Source: Desulfatiglans sp. (GTDB taxonomy: Bacteria > Desulfobacterota > DSM-4660 > Desulfatiglandales > HGW-15). Taken from it: a stretch of DNA of 64,000 nucleotides. Under the pieces are notes generated by a model. The model was not told the origin of the DNA. It did not search any database and saw nothing but the letters and a program-made list of their open reading frames with translations. The translations under genes were made by a program, and so were the position numbers. Position 1 is the first letter of the stretch; each line of letters begins with the position of its first letter. Positions 50,950-60,779 of this stretch are shown in pieces. The DNA is taken from assembly GCA_012513605.1 (NCBI GenBank), contig JAAZBV010000017.1, forward strand, positions 1 to 64,000, given 5' to 3'.

Positions 50950-53900
50950 TTAATTGTTTATGTTCCCGTTAAGGTTAACCGCAACCATCTTTGAAACGCC
51001 TGCGTTTTCCATGGTGACACCGAAAAGGCTGTCCACGATTTCCATGGAGCGGCGGTTATGGGTTATCATGAGCACCTGGGAGTACTTTCTTATCTCCTTT
51101 AAAAGGTCATTGAACCTGTCAACATTGGCCTCATCAAGGGGTGCATCCACCTCATCCAGGAGGCAGAACGGGCTTGGTTTGATGAGATAAATTGCAAAGA
51201 GCAGCGCCATTGCTACCAGTGCCTTTTCACCGCCTGAAAGCAGACCCATGTGGCTTACCTTTTTCCCGGGAGGCCGTACCTCTACCAGGACGCCGCTCTC
51301 AAGCGGGTTGGCCTCATCGGTCAGGGTCATCCATGCCTGTCCGCCGTTAAAGAGGATGGGAAATACATTTTTAAGCTGCTCGTTGATCTCTGCAAATGTG
51401 GTGGTAAACCTTTCAAGGCAGGTCCTGTTGATCTTTCTGATGGCCTGCATGATAGATTCAATAGAGGTAACGAGGTCCTCTTTCTGCTTCAGGATAAATT
51501 CGTAACGTTCACTCTGTGCCTCATGTTCCTGTATGGCCATAAGGTTTACCTCGCCTAGCTTCTCACGCTGCTCCTTCTGGTGGTCAAGCAGTTCCCTGAC
51601 TGTCTGCTCATTATAGTCTTCATCAAGGTAGTCCATGTAGATTTCGGAAAGGTTAAGATTTGCCTTTTCCCTTGCCTGCTCCACCAGGTTTTCCATCCTT
51701 ACATCTATCTTTGACTGCTCCATTCTTGTGATGCTTATTTTTTCTTTAAGGAGATCCAGCTCTTCCCTGATGCCTTCAAGCCTCTTTTCATTCTCGCGCA
51801 TGTCAACATGAAATAGGTTTCTCTCCTGCTGGGCATTATCCACCATTTCTTTGGCATCCCTGAGCTTTTCATAGTATTTACTGATATTCTCCCTTAATAC
51901 ATCTTCCCTTTCAATAAATGACCTCTGTTTTGCCTGGCACTCCTTTATATCCTCTGCGATCTTGTCCAGCCTGTTCTGCGCCTCTTCATGGTAATTGTCG
52001 ATCCTTTCGATCTCCCGGTTAAGCCCTTTTCCCTCTTCCACAGAGACTCTGAATTTCATCTTTGCCGCTTCGAGCTCTTCGCGGATCTCATCAAACTCCC
52101 GTTCGCATTCATCAAGCTCCCTCTTCTTCTGTAAAAGGAACTCCTCTTCCCTCTGTCTTTTCTCCCCGCACTGGATCAGTTCATTTTTATTCCTGTCGAT
52201 GGCCTCGGTATGCTTTGCCTCTTCATGAAGCCTCTCTTCCAGCTCCTTGGCAAGCCTTTCTGAAAGACGTTCAAACTGATCAAGTTTATTGCTGAGCTGA
52301 AAAATCACCTTGTCCAGTTCATTGAGCTGATCCTGGCATTTGGATTTTTCTTCCCTGAGCCTTGAAAGGGCTACCTTAAGCTCTTCCTGCTGAAGCTGTA
52401 TACCTTCAAGGCGCTCCTTTGCCTCTGAAACCTTTTTAGCGAGCTCCGTCACCTTTTCCTCAAGCTCGGTGATCTCCCTTTTCCTGGCCAGGAGCCCATG
52501 CGCACCGAGCTTGCCGCCGCTTATTATCCCGTGCCGGTCTACAAGGTCTCCATCCGGTGTAACAAGGGTGGTATTTCTGCCATTGCTTCTCCATGCGTCA
52601 ACCGCCTGATCAAGGTTTTCTGCAAGGGCGATATCCCCCATGAGCATGTTTACAACAGGTTTGTATTTATCAGTGACATTTACCACATCCTTTAAAAGAG
52701 GGTACCCGTTGTGGCCATGCCCGTTTCCGTTTCCATTTATATCACTCACAGAGATGAAACTGCCGCGACCCCTTGCTTTATCCTTGAGGTACCTTACCGC
52801 CTCTTTGCCATCCTCCTGGTTCTCCACCAGTATGTACTGGAGCCTGTCAGAGAGAACCGCCTCTACTGCCTGTTCATATCTTGAATCAACCTTTATAACA
52901 TCCGCAACAAGACCTAATACACGGCCCTCATTTTTGGCTGAAAGGTCATTTGCCTTCATGATGGTCCTGACGCCCACCTGATAACCTTCATAATTTTCAT
53001 TCAGGGACTTAAGGCCGGCCAGCCTCGTCTTTACTGTGTTATATTCGTTTTCTATGGTCTTGAGTTCATTCTCTGATGACTTTCTAATGGCATCAAGCTC
53101 GTTAGTGCGCTCTTCCCTTTCACGTATGTCATTACCTATGTCGTTCAGCTTCCGGGATAGTTCTTCTCTTAATTCTCCCTTTTTTGTGGAGGTCTCCATT
53201 AGGGTCTGGATATTGGCATCCAGTTCATTTTTCTCGCCTTCAATCCTTGCCTTTCTGTCGGTAATCTCAAGTATTCTTTTGTTCAGGTAGTCAAGCTCCT
53301 TGCTTAAGCCCGCCTCTTTTGAGACGCCGGTATTAACCCTTGTGCGTGTTACCTCATACTCTTCCTTGATCTCTGTCAAAAGCTCTTTGCGGCCCTTCAT
53401 CCTTCCTTCAATAACGCTGATCTCCTCCTGACATGTGCGCGCATCCTCTCTCAGCCTTATAATCTTTTCCTGGAGCAGCGCTTTTTCTTCACCAAGGGTG
53501 ACAAGCCTTCTTCTGATATCCTCGATCTCCCTGTTATGGCGCTCTTCAAGCCCTGCCTGCATCTCCTTTTCTTTTGACATGGATTCAAGGGCAGATTCCT
53601 TTTTCGCAAATTCTTCCTTAAGGGAGAGGTATGTATTGTTGAGCCCTGAAATGACCTGGTCTTTGTCATCCAGCTCAAGGTTCATGCTCTCTATTCTGCC
53701 CTGCAAAACAGAGATGGTGGTCGTTAAAGTAACCTCATTTTCAATGAGGCTGTCCGCAGATTTCCTGTTTTCGCCAGAGGCATTTATAAGGTCATTGTAC
53801 ATATTTGCATTAAGCACAAGTTCAAGCCTGCGTATTTCAGAGCCTATCTCCTTGTACCTGATCGCCTTTCCGGCCTGCCTCTTTAATGACCTCATCTGGG

Positions 53901-54507
53901 TCTGGACCTCGGAAAGTATGTCCTCAACCCTGTTAAGGTTTTCCCTTGTAAGCTCAAGCTTTCTGCGGGCCTCTGCCTCCTTCTTTTTGAACCTTGTAAT
54001 ACCGGCTGCCTCTTCAATCATGAGCCTTGTTTCTTCCGGTTTCTGTTCAACTATAGAGCCTATGCGGCCCTGGCTGATTATAGAGTAGCTTTTGTTTCCG
54101 AGACCGGTGTCCATGAATATCTCCTGGACATCCTTGAGTCTGCACGGGACATTATTGAGCATGTATTCGCTTTCACCGGAGCGGTACAGGCGCCTTGTAA
54201 CGGAGACCTCTTCCTCACCGGCAAATTCTCCTGGCAGCGACCCGTTCCCGTTTTCAAAGACAAGAGAGACCTCTGCCATTCCCAGGGGTTTGAACTCACC
54301 TGCACCGCTGAAGATAACATCCTCCATGCTGCGGCCACGCAGCTGCCTGGCGCTCTGTTCACCCATTGCCCACCTGATTGCATCGGCAATATTGCTTTTC
54401 CCGCAGCCGTTCGGCCCGACAACCGCACTTATACCAGCCGGAAAGGGTATATCAACCTTATCCTTGAATGACTTAAAACCCATGATAGAGAGCCTTTTTA
54501 TTCTCAT
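50950..54507 (-). CDS. smc: Chromosome segregation protein SMC
   Basis: A 1185-residue structural-maintenance-of-chromosomes ATPase that, with ScpA and ScpB, organises and separates the chromosome. The head has Walker A GPNGCGKSNIADAIRWAMGEQS near the N-terminus and, at the C-terminus, the signature LSGGEKALVAMALLF with Walker B CLLDEVDAPLDEANVDRF. Between them are two long coiled coils and a hinge at about residues 510-650 (with the GRVLGLVADVIKVDSRYEQAVEAVL strand and an inserted glycine/asparagine-rich NGNGNGHGHNG loop). Length is normal. No scpAB genes are in the window. The promoter should be in the 212-base gap to the LysM gene. Confidence 0.97.
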   Translation of the reverse strand: MRIKRLSIMGFKSFKDKVDIPFPAGISAVVGPNGCGKSNIADAIRWAMGEQSARQLRGRSMEDVIFSGAGEFKPLGMAEVSLVFENGNGSLPGEFAGEEEVSVTRRLYRSGESEYMLNNVPCRLKDVQEIFMDTGLGNKSYSIISQGRIGSIVEQKPEETRLMIEEAAGITRFKKKEAEARRKLELTRENLNRVEDILSEVQTQMRSLKRQAGKAIRYKEIGSEIRRLELVLNANMYNDLINASGENRKSADSLIENEVTLTTTISVLQGRIESMNLELDDKDQVISGLNNTYLSLKEEFAKKESALESMSKEKEMQAGLEERHNREIEDIRRRLVTLGEEKALLQEKIIRLREDARTCQEEISVIEGRMKGRKELLTEIKEEYEVTRTRVNTGVSKEAGLSKELDYLNKRILEITDRKARIEGEKNELDANIQTLMETSTKKGELREELSRKLNDIGNDIREREERTNELDAIRKSSENELKTIENEYNTVKTRLAGLKSLNENYEGYQVGVRTIMKANDLSAKNEGRVLGLVADVIKVDSRYEQAVEAVLSDRLQYILVENQEDGKEAVRYLKDKARGRGSFISVSDINGNGNGHGHNGYPLLKDVVNVTDKYKPVVNMLMGDIALAENLDQAVDAWRSNGRNTTLVTPDGDLVDRHGIISGGKLGAHGLLARKREITELEEKVTELAKKVSEAKERLEGIQLQQEELKVALSRLREEKSKCQDQLNELDKVIFQLSNKLDQFERLSERLAKELEERLHEEAKHTEAIDRNKNELIQCGEKRQREEEFLLQKKRELDECEREFDEIREELEAAKMKFRVSVEEGKGLNREIERIDNYHEEAQNRLDKIAEDIKECQAKQRSFIEREDVLRENISKYYEKLRDAKEMVDNAQQERNLFHVDMRENEKRLEGIREELDLLKEKISITRMEQSKIDVRMENLVEQAREKANLNLSEIYMDYLDEDYNEQTVRELLDHQKEQREKLGEVNLMAIQEHEAQSERYEFILKQKEDLVTSIESIMQAIRKINRTCLERFTTTFAEINEQLKNVFPILFNGGQAWMTLTDEANPLESGVLVEVRPPGKKVSHMGLLSGGEKALVAMALLFAIYLIKPSPFCLLDEVDAPLDEANVDRFNDLLKEIRKYSQVLMITHNRRSMEIVDSLFGVTMENAGVSKMVAVNLNGNINN

Positions 54508-54664
54508 CAGGACCTCCTTAAAATTTTTTAGAGATATGGCTTGAAAATGAGGATGAAATTAGCATCTGGAATCAGGATTGTAAAGGGGAAAATACAATAT
54601 AATGTGATGGGTCTGAATTTTCTGCCAACATATAGTATAATTTACACCCTAAATGAGAAAAACA

Positions 54665-54694
54665 TTGACATACTTCAAATGAACTAAATAGAAT
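54665..54694 (+). promoter_or_regulatory. Sigma-70-type promoter for the LysM gene
   Basis: TTGACA (54665-54670) and TAGAAT (54689-54694) are separated by 18 bases, close to the housekeeping consensus. It lies 83 bases before the LysM gene start, in the gap divergent from smc. A matching site for smc was not clearly seen. Confidence 0.5.
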
Positions 54695-54776
54695 GAAATA
54701 GTCGAAATAAATTTCTGTTTTGACTATATTATTTAAGTATGTAAACTGCCAGAAAAATCCCCTGGAGATCAAATTG

Positions 54777-56558
54777 ATGAATAGAAAATCTGGAAAATGC
54801 CCTCTGATATCTTTTTTTGCGGTAACACTCTTTTTTGTTTTTTTCCCTTTTACCCTTGTTTCTGCTGAGGGTGAAAACGAGGAGACATATTCCATTGATC
54901 TGGTGCAAACCGCTGAGGTATCAAAGGAAATCGTTGATCTGGATGATAAAAAGGTGCTTACTGAGACCTATGTGGCAAAGGATGGAGACCATATCTGGCA
55001 GATACTGAGGAGCAGAGAGGTCTTTAATAAAAACAAGCTTGGAGATATCCTCTATGCCCTTAAAAAGCTTAATAAATCCCTAGATAATATGGATATGATC
55101 CACCCTGGCCAGAAGATAGTTATACCCCTGATCATCACACCTGTCGCAGGTAGAAAACCGCCTGTAAACAGCGAAGGTATAGAAACTATCTCAATTACTG
55201 ATCTGGAAAACCCGGACCTTTATACTGTTATGCCTGGTGACAGCATTATCAGGATACTGGATAAAAAATACTCCATGCCTGAAAGCGAGTTTTATAATGA
55301 ATACCTTGATCAGCTTAAAAAGCTCAACCCCAGTCTGACAGATCTGAATACCATATATCCGGGCCAGAAGGTCAGGCTGCCAATATATTCACCAAAGATC
55401 GTCAGGGGAAAGATCAGGGAAGGTGCCCCAAAAAAGGAGGAAGATAAAGAGGGCATAAATATGCAGAATAAAGAAATGGGGTATCACCTGGGCAGGATCT
55501 TCACCCTTATTGGGGAGGAGTGGCTTAATCAGGGAAAACACTATATCCCGATTAGAACAGGCGGCCAGATAGATCTGAACACAGAGACCTATCCGATAAT
55601 CAGCCTCAGGAATGGGGATAAGATTATTGTGGATATATATTCGACACTCCCTGAAAAGATGGCCGAACTCATAACATCAAACTGGGAAAGCTATCGGATA
55701 ATCCATATAGCCGACACAGATGATCTGGGAAAGGCATTGGATAAGGCAATAGCGGCAAGCAATTTTTCAAAGGTATATGGAAAGGATGAGAGCCTGGTGT
55801 TTGAGGATGGCTTCAGGCTTGAAATAACTGCGGACTGGATAATAAGGACTGTGCCAGAGGCCTCAGATGAAAAAATCAGTATAATATGCCTGAACCTTGG
55901 TGATAAAGGTCAAAAAAATATACCTGCCTCCCTTAACAGGTATCTTGAGGGGCATGGCATAAGGATTATCAACTACCCGGAGAAAGAGGCAGGCGAAGAA
56001 GAGACTCTCCCTGAAAAAAGTCCGGTTAGCCTTGGTAACAGCCTAAACAGGGTTATTGAAAAGATACTTGAACTGGCTGAACAACCCTTTTCAGGAAAGA
56101 GGGATATCCCTATCTATAGTGAAGAAGGGTCTGATTTTAACCTGACTATAAAGGCTGACTATATTTTTAACAGAAAGGGTAGAGAGCATATTATAGATAT
56201 GAACGGCCTTGAAGAGGATGTTATTAAACTTTTAAAAGAGGGCGGTTTTTCTGTTCTCTCCCTTGCAGGTGAGACAGAGCTGTTAAAGGTCACAGGCAGG
56301 GTGCTTGGTTTTCTTGGTGAAGAATGGAGTGATACAGAACAGGGTTTTTATGCCCTGCCAAAAGAGGGGCAGGGTAATGTTAGGCTTATTATCCCGGGGG
56401 TCATCTACAGGGATATAAAGGGCAGAGTGAACCTGTTTACCTTTATCAGGCCGATTCGGGAGATTTCAGGGCTTCTGGCCGGAAATGTTGACAGCATCTT
56501 TATTTTTAGCAGGCCTGAAGAGGCGGGGGAAAATGAGCGCAAAGATACTGGTAATTGA
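54777..56558 (+). CDS. Exported LysM-domain protein
   Basis: A 593-residue protein with a signal peptide (KCPLISFFAVTLFFVFFPFTLVSA, cleavage before EGENEE). Two LysM peptidoglycan-binding modules follow: YVAKDGDHIWQILRSREVF...IHPGQKIVIP (about 50-110) and YTVMPGDSIIRILDKKYSM...IYPGQKVRLP (about 145-205). The rest (about 230-590) is alpha/beta with repeated LGRIFTLIGEEWLNQG-like and LGFLGEEWSDTEQGFY units, which look like an internal duplication, and is unknown to me. I start at ATG 54777 for GGAG 9 bases upstream and the signal peptide. It overlaps the response-regulator gene by 26 bases, so the two are co-expressed, hinting at envelope sensing. Confidence 0.85.
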   Translation: MNRKSGKCPLISFFAVTLFFVFFPFTLVSAEGENEETYSIDLVQTAEVSKEIVDLDDKKVLTETYVAKDGDHIWQILRSREVFNKNKLGDILYALKKLNKSLDNMDMIHPGQKIVIPLIITPVAGRKPPVNSEGIETISITDLENPDLYTVMPGDSIIRILDKKYSMPESEFYNEYLDQLKKLNPSLTDLNTIYPGQKVRLPIYSPKIVRGKIREGAPKKEEDKEGINMQNKEMGYHLGRIFTLIGEEWLNQGKHYIPIRTGGQIDLNTETYPIISLRNGDKIIVDIYSTLPEKMAELITSNWESYRIIHIADTDDLGKALDKAIAASNFSKVYGKDESLVFEDGFRLEITADWIIRTVPEASDEKISIICLNLGDKGQKNIPASLNRYLEGHGIRIINYPEKEAGEEETLPEKSPVSLGNSLNRVIEKILELAEQPFSGKRDIPIYSEEGSDFNLTIKADYIFNRKGREHIIDMNGLEEDVIKLLKEGGFSVLSLAGETELLKVTGRVLGFLGEEWSDTEQGFYALPKEGQGNVRLIIPGVIYRDIKGRVNLFTFIRPIREISGLLAGNVDSIFIFSRPEEAGENERKDTGN

Positions 56559-58263
56559 TGACGAAGAGAGCATAAGATTCACATTCAGGGCACACCTTAC
56601 CCAGGAGGGTCATGAGGTGTTTACCTCGAATGATTATGCATCTGCCATTGAGGTCATAGAAAAAAACAACCTTGACCTGATCTTTGCAGATCTTATTCTG
56701 AAAGGTCATACTGGTATTGAGATCCTTGGAAAGGTAAAGGAGCTGGGGCTAACCTGCCCTGTGATCATGATGACAGGCAACCCCAGTATTGAGACAACAA
56801 CAGAGGCGGTCAGGCTTGGGGCCTTTGATTATCTGTTAAAACCCATACACAAAGAGCCCCTTCTGCGTGCTACAAAGATAGCCCTGAGCCACAAGAACCT
56901 CTCTGACATGAAAAGGTCTGTAGAGGAGGAAAACGAGAGGATCAGAAACAACCTTGAGGCCATATTCAGGAGCGTCAATGACGGTATAATAACATTCACA
57001 AGTGACATGAAGGTGATTGATGCAAATGATGCGGTAGAAAAGATCTGCAAAATGGAACCAAAGGGGCTTATGGGGAAGAATATCTCACGGATGGAGACCC
57101 ATTGCAGCAAGGCCTGCCAGAATATCCTTTCAGGGACCATAAAAAACCAGTCTACGATCCGTGAATCGCGCATAGAGTGCAGGCAGGCGGAACAGATCCA
57201 TCAGGTGGTCTCCATAACCAGCTCGCCACTTATCAGCAGGAATGGTGAATCGATCGGCGCTGTAATGGTTATAAGGGATGAGACCAGGCTTAATGACCTT
57301 GAAAATGAACTGAGGGTACGGCACCAGTTTCATAATATAATAGGCAAAAGCAGCAGGATGCAGGAGATATACAGGCTCTTAATGGACCTTTCCCTTACAG
57401 ATACCACGGTGCTAATTACAGGTGAAAGCGGCACAGGAAAGGAGCTTATTGCAAAGGCCCTCCATTACAGCGGGCCAAGGGCCTTTAAGCCCATGATCAC
57501 TGTAAACTGCTCTGCCCTGGCAGAAACCTTGCTTGAAAGCGAGCTGTTCGGCCATGTAAAGGGGGCATTTACAGGCGCACTAAAGCACAAGGTGGGGAGG
57601 TTTCAGGCTGCTGATCATGGTACCATATTCCTGGATGAAATAGGCGATATCGCCCCAACTGTACAATTAAAGCTCCTGAGGGTAATTCAGGAAAAGGAGC
57701 TTGAACGGGTGGGTGATTCGCAGTCCATAAAGGTGGATGTAAGGATAATAACCAGCACCAATCAGCCACTTAAACAGAAGGTGGAAAGGGGTGAATTCAG
57801 GGAAGACCTCTATTACAGGCTCAAGGTTGTTGAGATAGTCCTTCCGCCTTTAAGGGAAAGACCAGAGGATATAGAGCTGCTGGTGATACACTTCTGCGGT
57901 CTCTTTAACACAAAATTCGGCAAAGGGATCGATGGTGTTACAGATGATGTCCTGGATGCCTTCATGCAATATGGATGGCCCGGAAACATCAGGGAGCTTG
58001 AACATGCAGTAGAACACGCTTTTGTGCTGTGTCACGGCAATACAATCACCATAGACCATATACCCCCTGAAATCAGAGAGCCTTATGGTTCAACAAAAGG
58101 CAGGGCAGTCAGTTACAACAAGGGAAGTTACAATTCCGGTAACCACCATAATATTATGGATGCCCTGAAAAAGGCAGAAGGGAACAGGGCAAAAGCAGCG
58201 AGGCTATTAGGCATAAGCAGGCAGACCCTCTATAGAAAAATGAGGGAAAAGGATATCCATTGA
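56533..58263 (+). CDS. NtrC-type sigma-54 response regulator, REC-PAS-AAA+-Fis
   Basis: A 576-residue activator of sigma-54 RNA polymerase. Receiver at ~5-120 with Asp53 (FADLILKG), a PAS-like sensor at ~135-270 (IFRSVNDGIITFTSDMKV ... SIGAVMVIRDETRLNDL), the AAA+ domain with GESGTGKELIAKA (Walker A), the GAFTGA loop at 344-349 that contacts sigma-54, and FLDEIGDI (Walker B), then a Fis-type helix-turn-helix (NRAKAARLLGISRQTLYRKM). The PAS insertion between receiver and AAA+ is uncommon. I start at ATG 56533 (GGCGGGG upstream). It may drive the site at 41986 and a weaker one at 58486. The kinase partner could be the protein at 58618. Confidence 0.95.
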   Translation: MSAKILVIDDEESIRFTFRAHLTQEGHEVFTSNDYASAIEVIEKNNLDLIFADLILKGHTGIEILGKVKELGLTCPVIMMTGNPSIETTTEAVRLGAFDYLLKPIHKEPLLRATKIALSHKNLSDMKRSVEEENERIRNNLEAIFRSVNDGIITFTSDMKVIDANDAVEKICKMEPKGLMGKNISRMETHCSKACQNILSGTIKNQSTIRESRIECRQAEQIHQVVSITSSPLISRNGESIGAVMVIRDETRLNDLENELRVRHQFHNIIGKSSRMQEIYRLLMDLSLTDTTVLITGESGTGKELIAKALHYSGPRAFKPMITVNCSALAETLLESELFGHVKGAFTGALKHKVGRFQAADHGTIFLDEIGDIAPTVQLKLLRVIQEKELERVGDSQSIKVDVRIITSTNQPLKQKVERGEFREDLYYRLKVVEIVLPPLRERPEDIELLVIHFCGLFNTKFGKGIDGVTDDVLDAFMQYGWPGNIRELEHAVEHAFVLCHGNTITIDHIPPEIREPYGSTKGRAVSYNKGSYNSGNHHNIMDALKKAEGNRAKAARLLGISRQTLYRKMREKDIH

Positions 58264-58268
58264 CTTCT

Positions 58269-58325
58269 GTAACATGTAACAGTGTCATGTTACATATGTA
58301 ACATAAATGATACATATGTTACATA
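58269..58325. promoter_or_regulatory. Cluster of TGTTACA/TGTAACA palindromes
   Basis: The 57 bases after the response-regulator stop hold five copies of the TGTAACA/TGTTACA box on both strands, including a perfect 18-base palindrome, ATGTTACATATGTAACAT at 58287-58304, and further copies at 58269 and 58317. They may be binding sites for a dimeric regulator, perhaps the regulator encoded just before, or the palindrome may be part of its terminator (a T run follows at 58326-58330). The rest of the 354-base gap up to 58617 shows only the weak promoter at 58486. Confidence 0.6.
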
Positions 58326-58485
58326 TTTTTACCTGAATTCTACATGATCTTTTCATGCTTATCCGGTTGTTTTCAATCCATGAGTTATCTGTTTTAAATA
58401 AATCTCTCAATATTACAGGCACTTTCCGTGATACACCTTTTTGAGACCCAAATATCCTGTCTAATCCATAAGATATCTTCATAGC

Positions 58486-58501
58486 TGGCACAGGAATTGA
58501 A
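58486..58501 (+). promoter_or_regulatory. Possible weak sigma-54 promoter
   Basis: TGGCACAGGAATTGAA matches the -24 box exactly (TGGCAC) and TTG of the -12 box, with correct spacing, but the important C of the -12 GC is A. It lies 117 bases before the hybrid kinase start. I rate it as possible only. Confidence 0.35.
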
Positions 58502-58617
58502 GTTAACAGGAAAGATATTTTTATATTCTGATTTTATGGTGGGTGCTGTATCTCTTTTGAAGATCCACCTCATAGACCGTTGTTCTTATTGATTTTGATT
58601 TTATTTCTGAGGTTGAG

Positions 58618-60720
58618 ATGGTTTCGGGAGGCGTTTTAACTAAGGAGTGGTTAAAGGATCATTTAGCAATTGAAGAGGCTGTATCAAAGATATCAAGGAT
58701 CTTTCTCTCGTCGGACAGTGTTGAGCTTAAAGATGTCCTTACTGTTATCGGTAATGCATGTTCAGTAAGCAGGACAGGTATTTTCTGCTTCAGTGATAAT
58801 TCAGACGAAATCGATGAGATTCATGAATGGTGCAGCGCATCCTTACCCTCTGGACATGAAAAGGAAGCGGATCAGCGCTTCTACAGGTGGCTCGTTGGCA
58901 GGTTAAGGCACGATAACATAGTAATGGTGCCTGATACAGCGATACTCATGGATGGAATGGAGTCCGAGGGTAGTATACTGAGCTCAAGAGGTACCAGGGC
59001 CATTCTCGCTATACCTGTTGATTCGCCAACTGACTCCTTTTTAGGTGTAATCTATTTTGAAGAGCTGGAAAAGCCGAGGGAATGGCTGGGTGAAGAGGTC
59101 CAGACCTTCCGCGTAATATCCGGCATGATCAGTAACTACTGGGAGAGGAGAAATGTCCTTGAGGCTCTGGCAAAGAGTGAGAAGAGGTATAAGGAGCTGT
59201 ATGAGGAATCAAAAAAGGCGGAAGAGCTCTACAGGTCCCTTATTAACTCGTCTGCGGATGCAATTGTCATATCAGATCTAACAGGTAAAATAAACTATGT
59301 CAGCCCCTCATTTACCCACCTATTCGGCTGGGACCTTTATGAAATAAACAGTGGGGATATTCGATTTATTCCGGTGGATGAAAAACCTGACTATGACCGG
59401 ATGATATCAGGCATAATAGATTCAGGCATTCCATGCCAGGACATGGAGACAAGGAGATATACAAAAGATAAGCGCATGCTCAATGTAAGCCTGAGCGCTT
59501 CAAGATATGATGACCACGAGGGAAAGCCTGCTGGGATCCTGTATCTATTGCGTGATATAAGCGAGCGAAAGCATCTGGAGGCACAGCTTATCCAGGCACA
59601 GAAGATGGAGGCCATAGGCACACTTGCGGGTGGCATTGCCCATGATTTCAATAACAGCCTCCAGGCAATATTTGCATGTACCGAGATCCTTTTACTGGGG
59701 AAAAAGGCGGGGGACCCTGATCATTCAAAACTTGTCACCATTGAAAAGGCGATACAGAGGGCAAGTAAGCTTACCAAGAGGCTTTTAATATTTGGTCGCA
59801 AGATGGATAACGAGACAATGCCCATCAACCTCAATAACGAGATAGATCAGATATCCCAGATACTCAAACGCACCATACCCAAAATGATCAGTATAAAGTT
59901 TGATCTTAATGATAAAATCGGCATGATAAACGCTGACCCGAATCAGCTTGAGCAGGTTATGATGAACCTGAGCATAAATGCCCGTGATGCCATGCCAGAA
60001 GGGGGCGAACTTACCTTCAGGACAGAGATCGCTGTCATAGAAGATGGGACAGCAGCAAAGTGCACAGGGCTGCCTGAAGGGGACTATGTGCTGCTCACCA
60101 TATCAGATACCGGCACAGGCATGGAAAGCTCCACCATTGAACACATATTTGAGCCTTTTTTTACCACAAAAAAGGTGGGGGAGGGTACTGGTCTTGGGCT
60201 TTCGATGGTATATGGCATAGTTAAAAGCCATGGCGGCCATATCTCATGTAAAAGCGCCCCGGGCAAGGGTACCTCCTTTATGATTTACCTTCCTGTTATA
60301 AAGAAGAGCATGGATCTGGACAGGGTTGTAGAGGTAGAACCAATACAAAGGGGGGCAAATGAGAATATCCTCTTTGTAGATGATGATGAGACAACAAGAG
60401 AGGCTGTTGGGGAGCTTCTGAAGCAGTCAGGTTACAGTGTGTTTACCGCATCCGGCTGTGAAGAGGCAATAAAGATATATTCGGAGAACATGGAGAAGAT
60501 CGATCTTGTCATATCAGACCTCATCATGCCCGGTATGGGAGGCAAAAAAATGGTTGAAACCATACTTGCAATAAACCCGCTCGCAAAAATTATTATTGCA
60601 AGCGGTTATAATGTGCAGGAGTCTGCGGTGTGTGCAAGGGAATGGGGCGCAAAGGATTTTCTAAGCAAGCCCTATGAGATAAACAGGATGTTGAAGACAC
60701 TTAAGAATGTGCTTAATTAG
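58618..60720 (+). CDS. Hybrid histidine kinase, GAF-PAS-HisKA-HATPase-REC
   Basis: A 700-residue soluble sensor kinase. GAF-like region at ~15-180 (AVSKISRIFLSSDSVELKDVL ... RAILAIPVDSPTDSFLGVIYF), PAS at ~205-330 (LYRSLINSSADAIVISDLTG ... ILYLLRDISERKHLEA), HisKA with His342 in GGIAHDFNNSLQ, HATPase with LSINARDAMPEGG, DTGTGMESS and GTGLGLSMV, and a receiver with ILFVDDDE and Asp634 in VISDLIMPGMGG. It has the same domain order as the kinase at 42932, and both sit beside an HDOD protein. The start ATG 58618 lacks a clear ribosome-binding site. A CheD-HDOD gene follows 59 bases later. Confidence 0.94.
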   Translation: MVSGGVLTKEWLKDHLAIEEAVSKISRIFLSSDSVELKDVLTVIGNACSVSRTGIFCFSDNSDEIDEIHEWCSASLPSGHEKEADQRFYRWLVGRLRHDNIVMVPDTAILMDGMESEGSILSSRGTRAILAIPVDSPTDSFLGVIYFEELEKPREWLGEEVQTFRVISGMISNYWERRNVLEALAKSEKRYKELYEESKKAEELYRSLINSSADAIVISDLTGKINYVSPSFTHLFGWDLYEINSGDIRFIPVDEKPDYDRMISGIIDSGIPCQDMETRRYTKDKRMLNVSLSASRYDDHEGKPAGILYLLRDISERKHLEAQLIQAQKMEAIGTLAGGIAHDFNNSLQAIFACTEILLLGKKAGDPDHSKLVTIEKAIQRASKLTKRLLIFGRKMDNETMPINLNNEIDQISQILKRTIPKMISIKFDLNDKIGMINADPNQLEQVMMNLSINARDAMPEGGELTFRTEIAVIEDGTAAKCTGLPEGDYVLLTISDTGTGMESSTIEHIFEPFFTTKKVGEGTGLGLSMVYGIVKSHGGHISCKSAPGKGTSFMIYLPVIKKSMDLDRVVEVEPIQRGANENILFVDDDETTREAVGELLKQSGYSVFTASGCEEAIKIYSENMEKIDLVISDLIMPGMGGKKMVETILAINPLAKIIIASGYNVQESAVCAREWGAKDFLSKPYEINRMLKTLKNVLN

Positions 60721-60779
60721 ATTTTTATATAGAGGTTTGTCTGAATGCAATAAAAAAGGCAGCATGGAGTAAGGGACAT

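Noticed and set aside
53435-54088. 217-residue open frame antisense to smc
   Set aside because: It is the mirror of the smc coiled coil and head codons, with serine/leucine-rich text and no independent start signal; smc itself is unmistakable.
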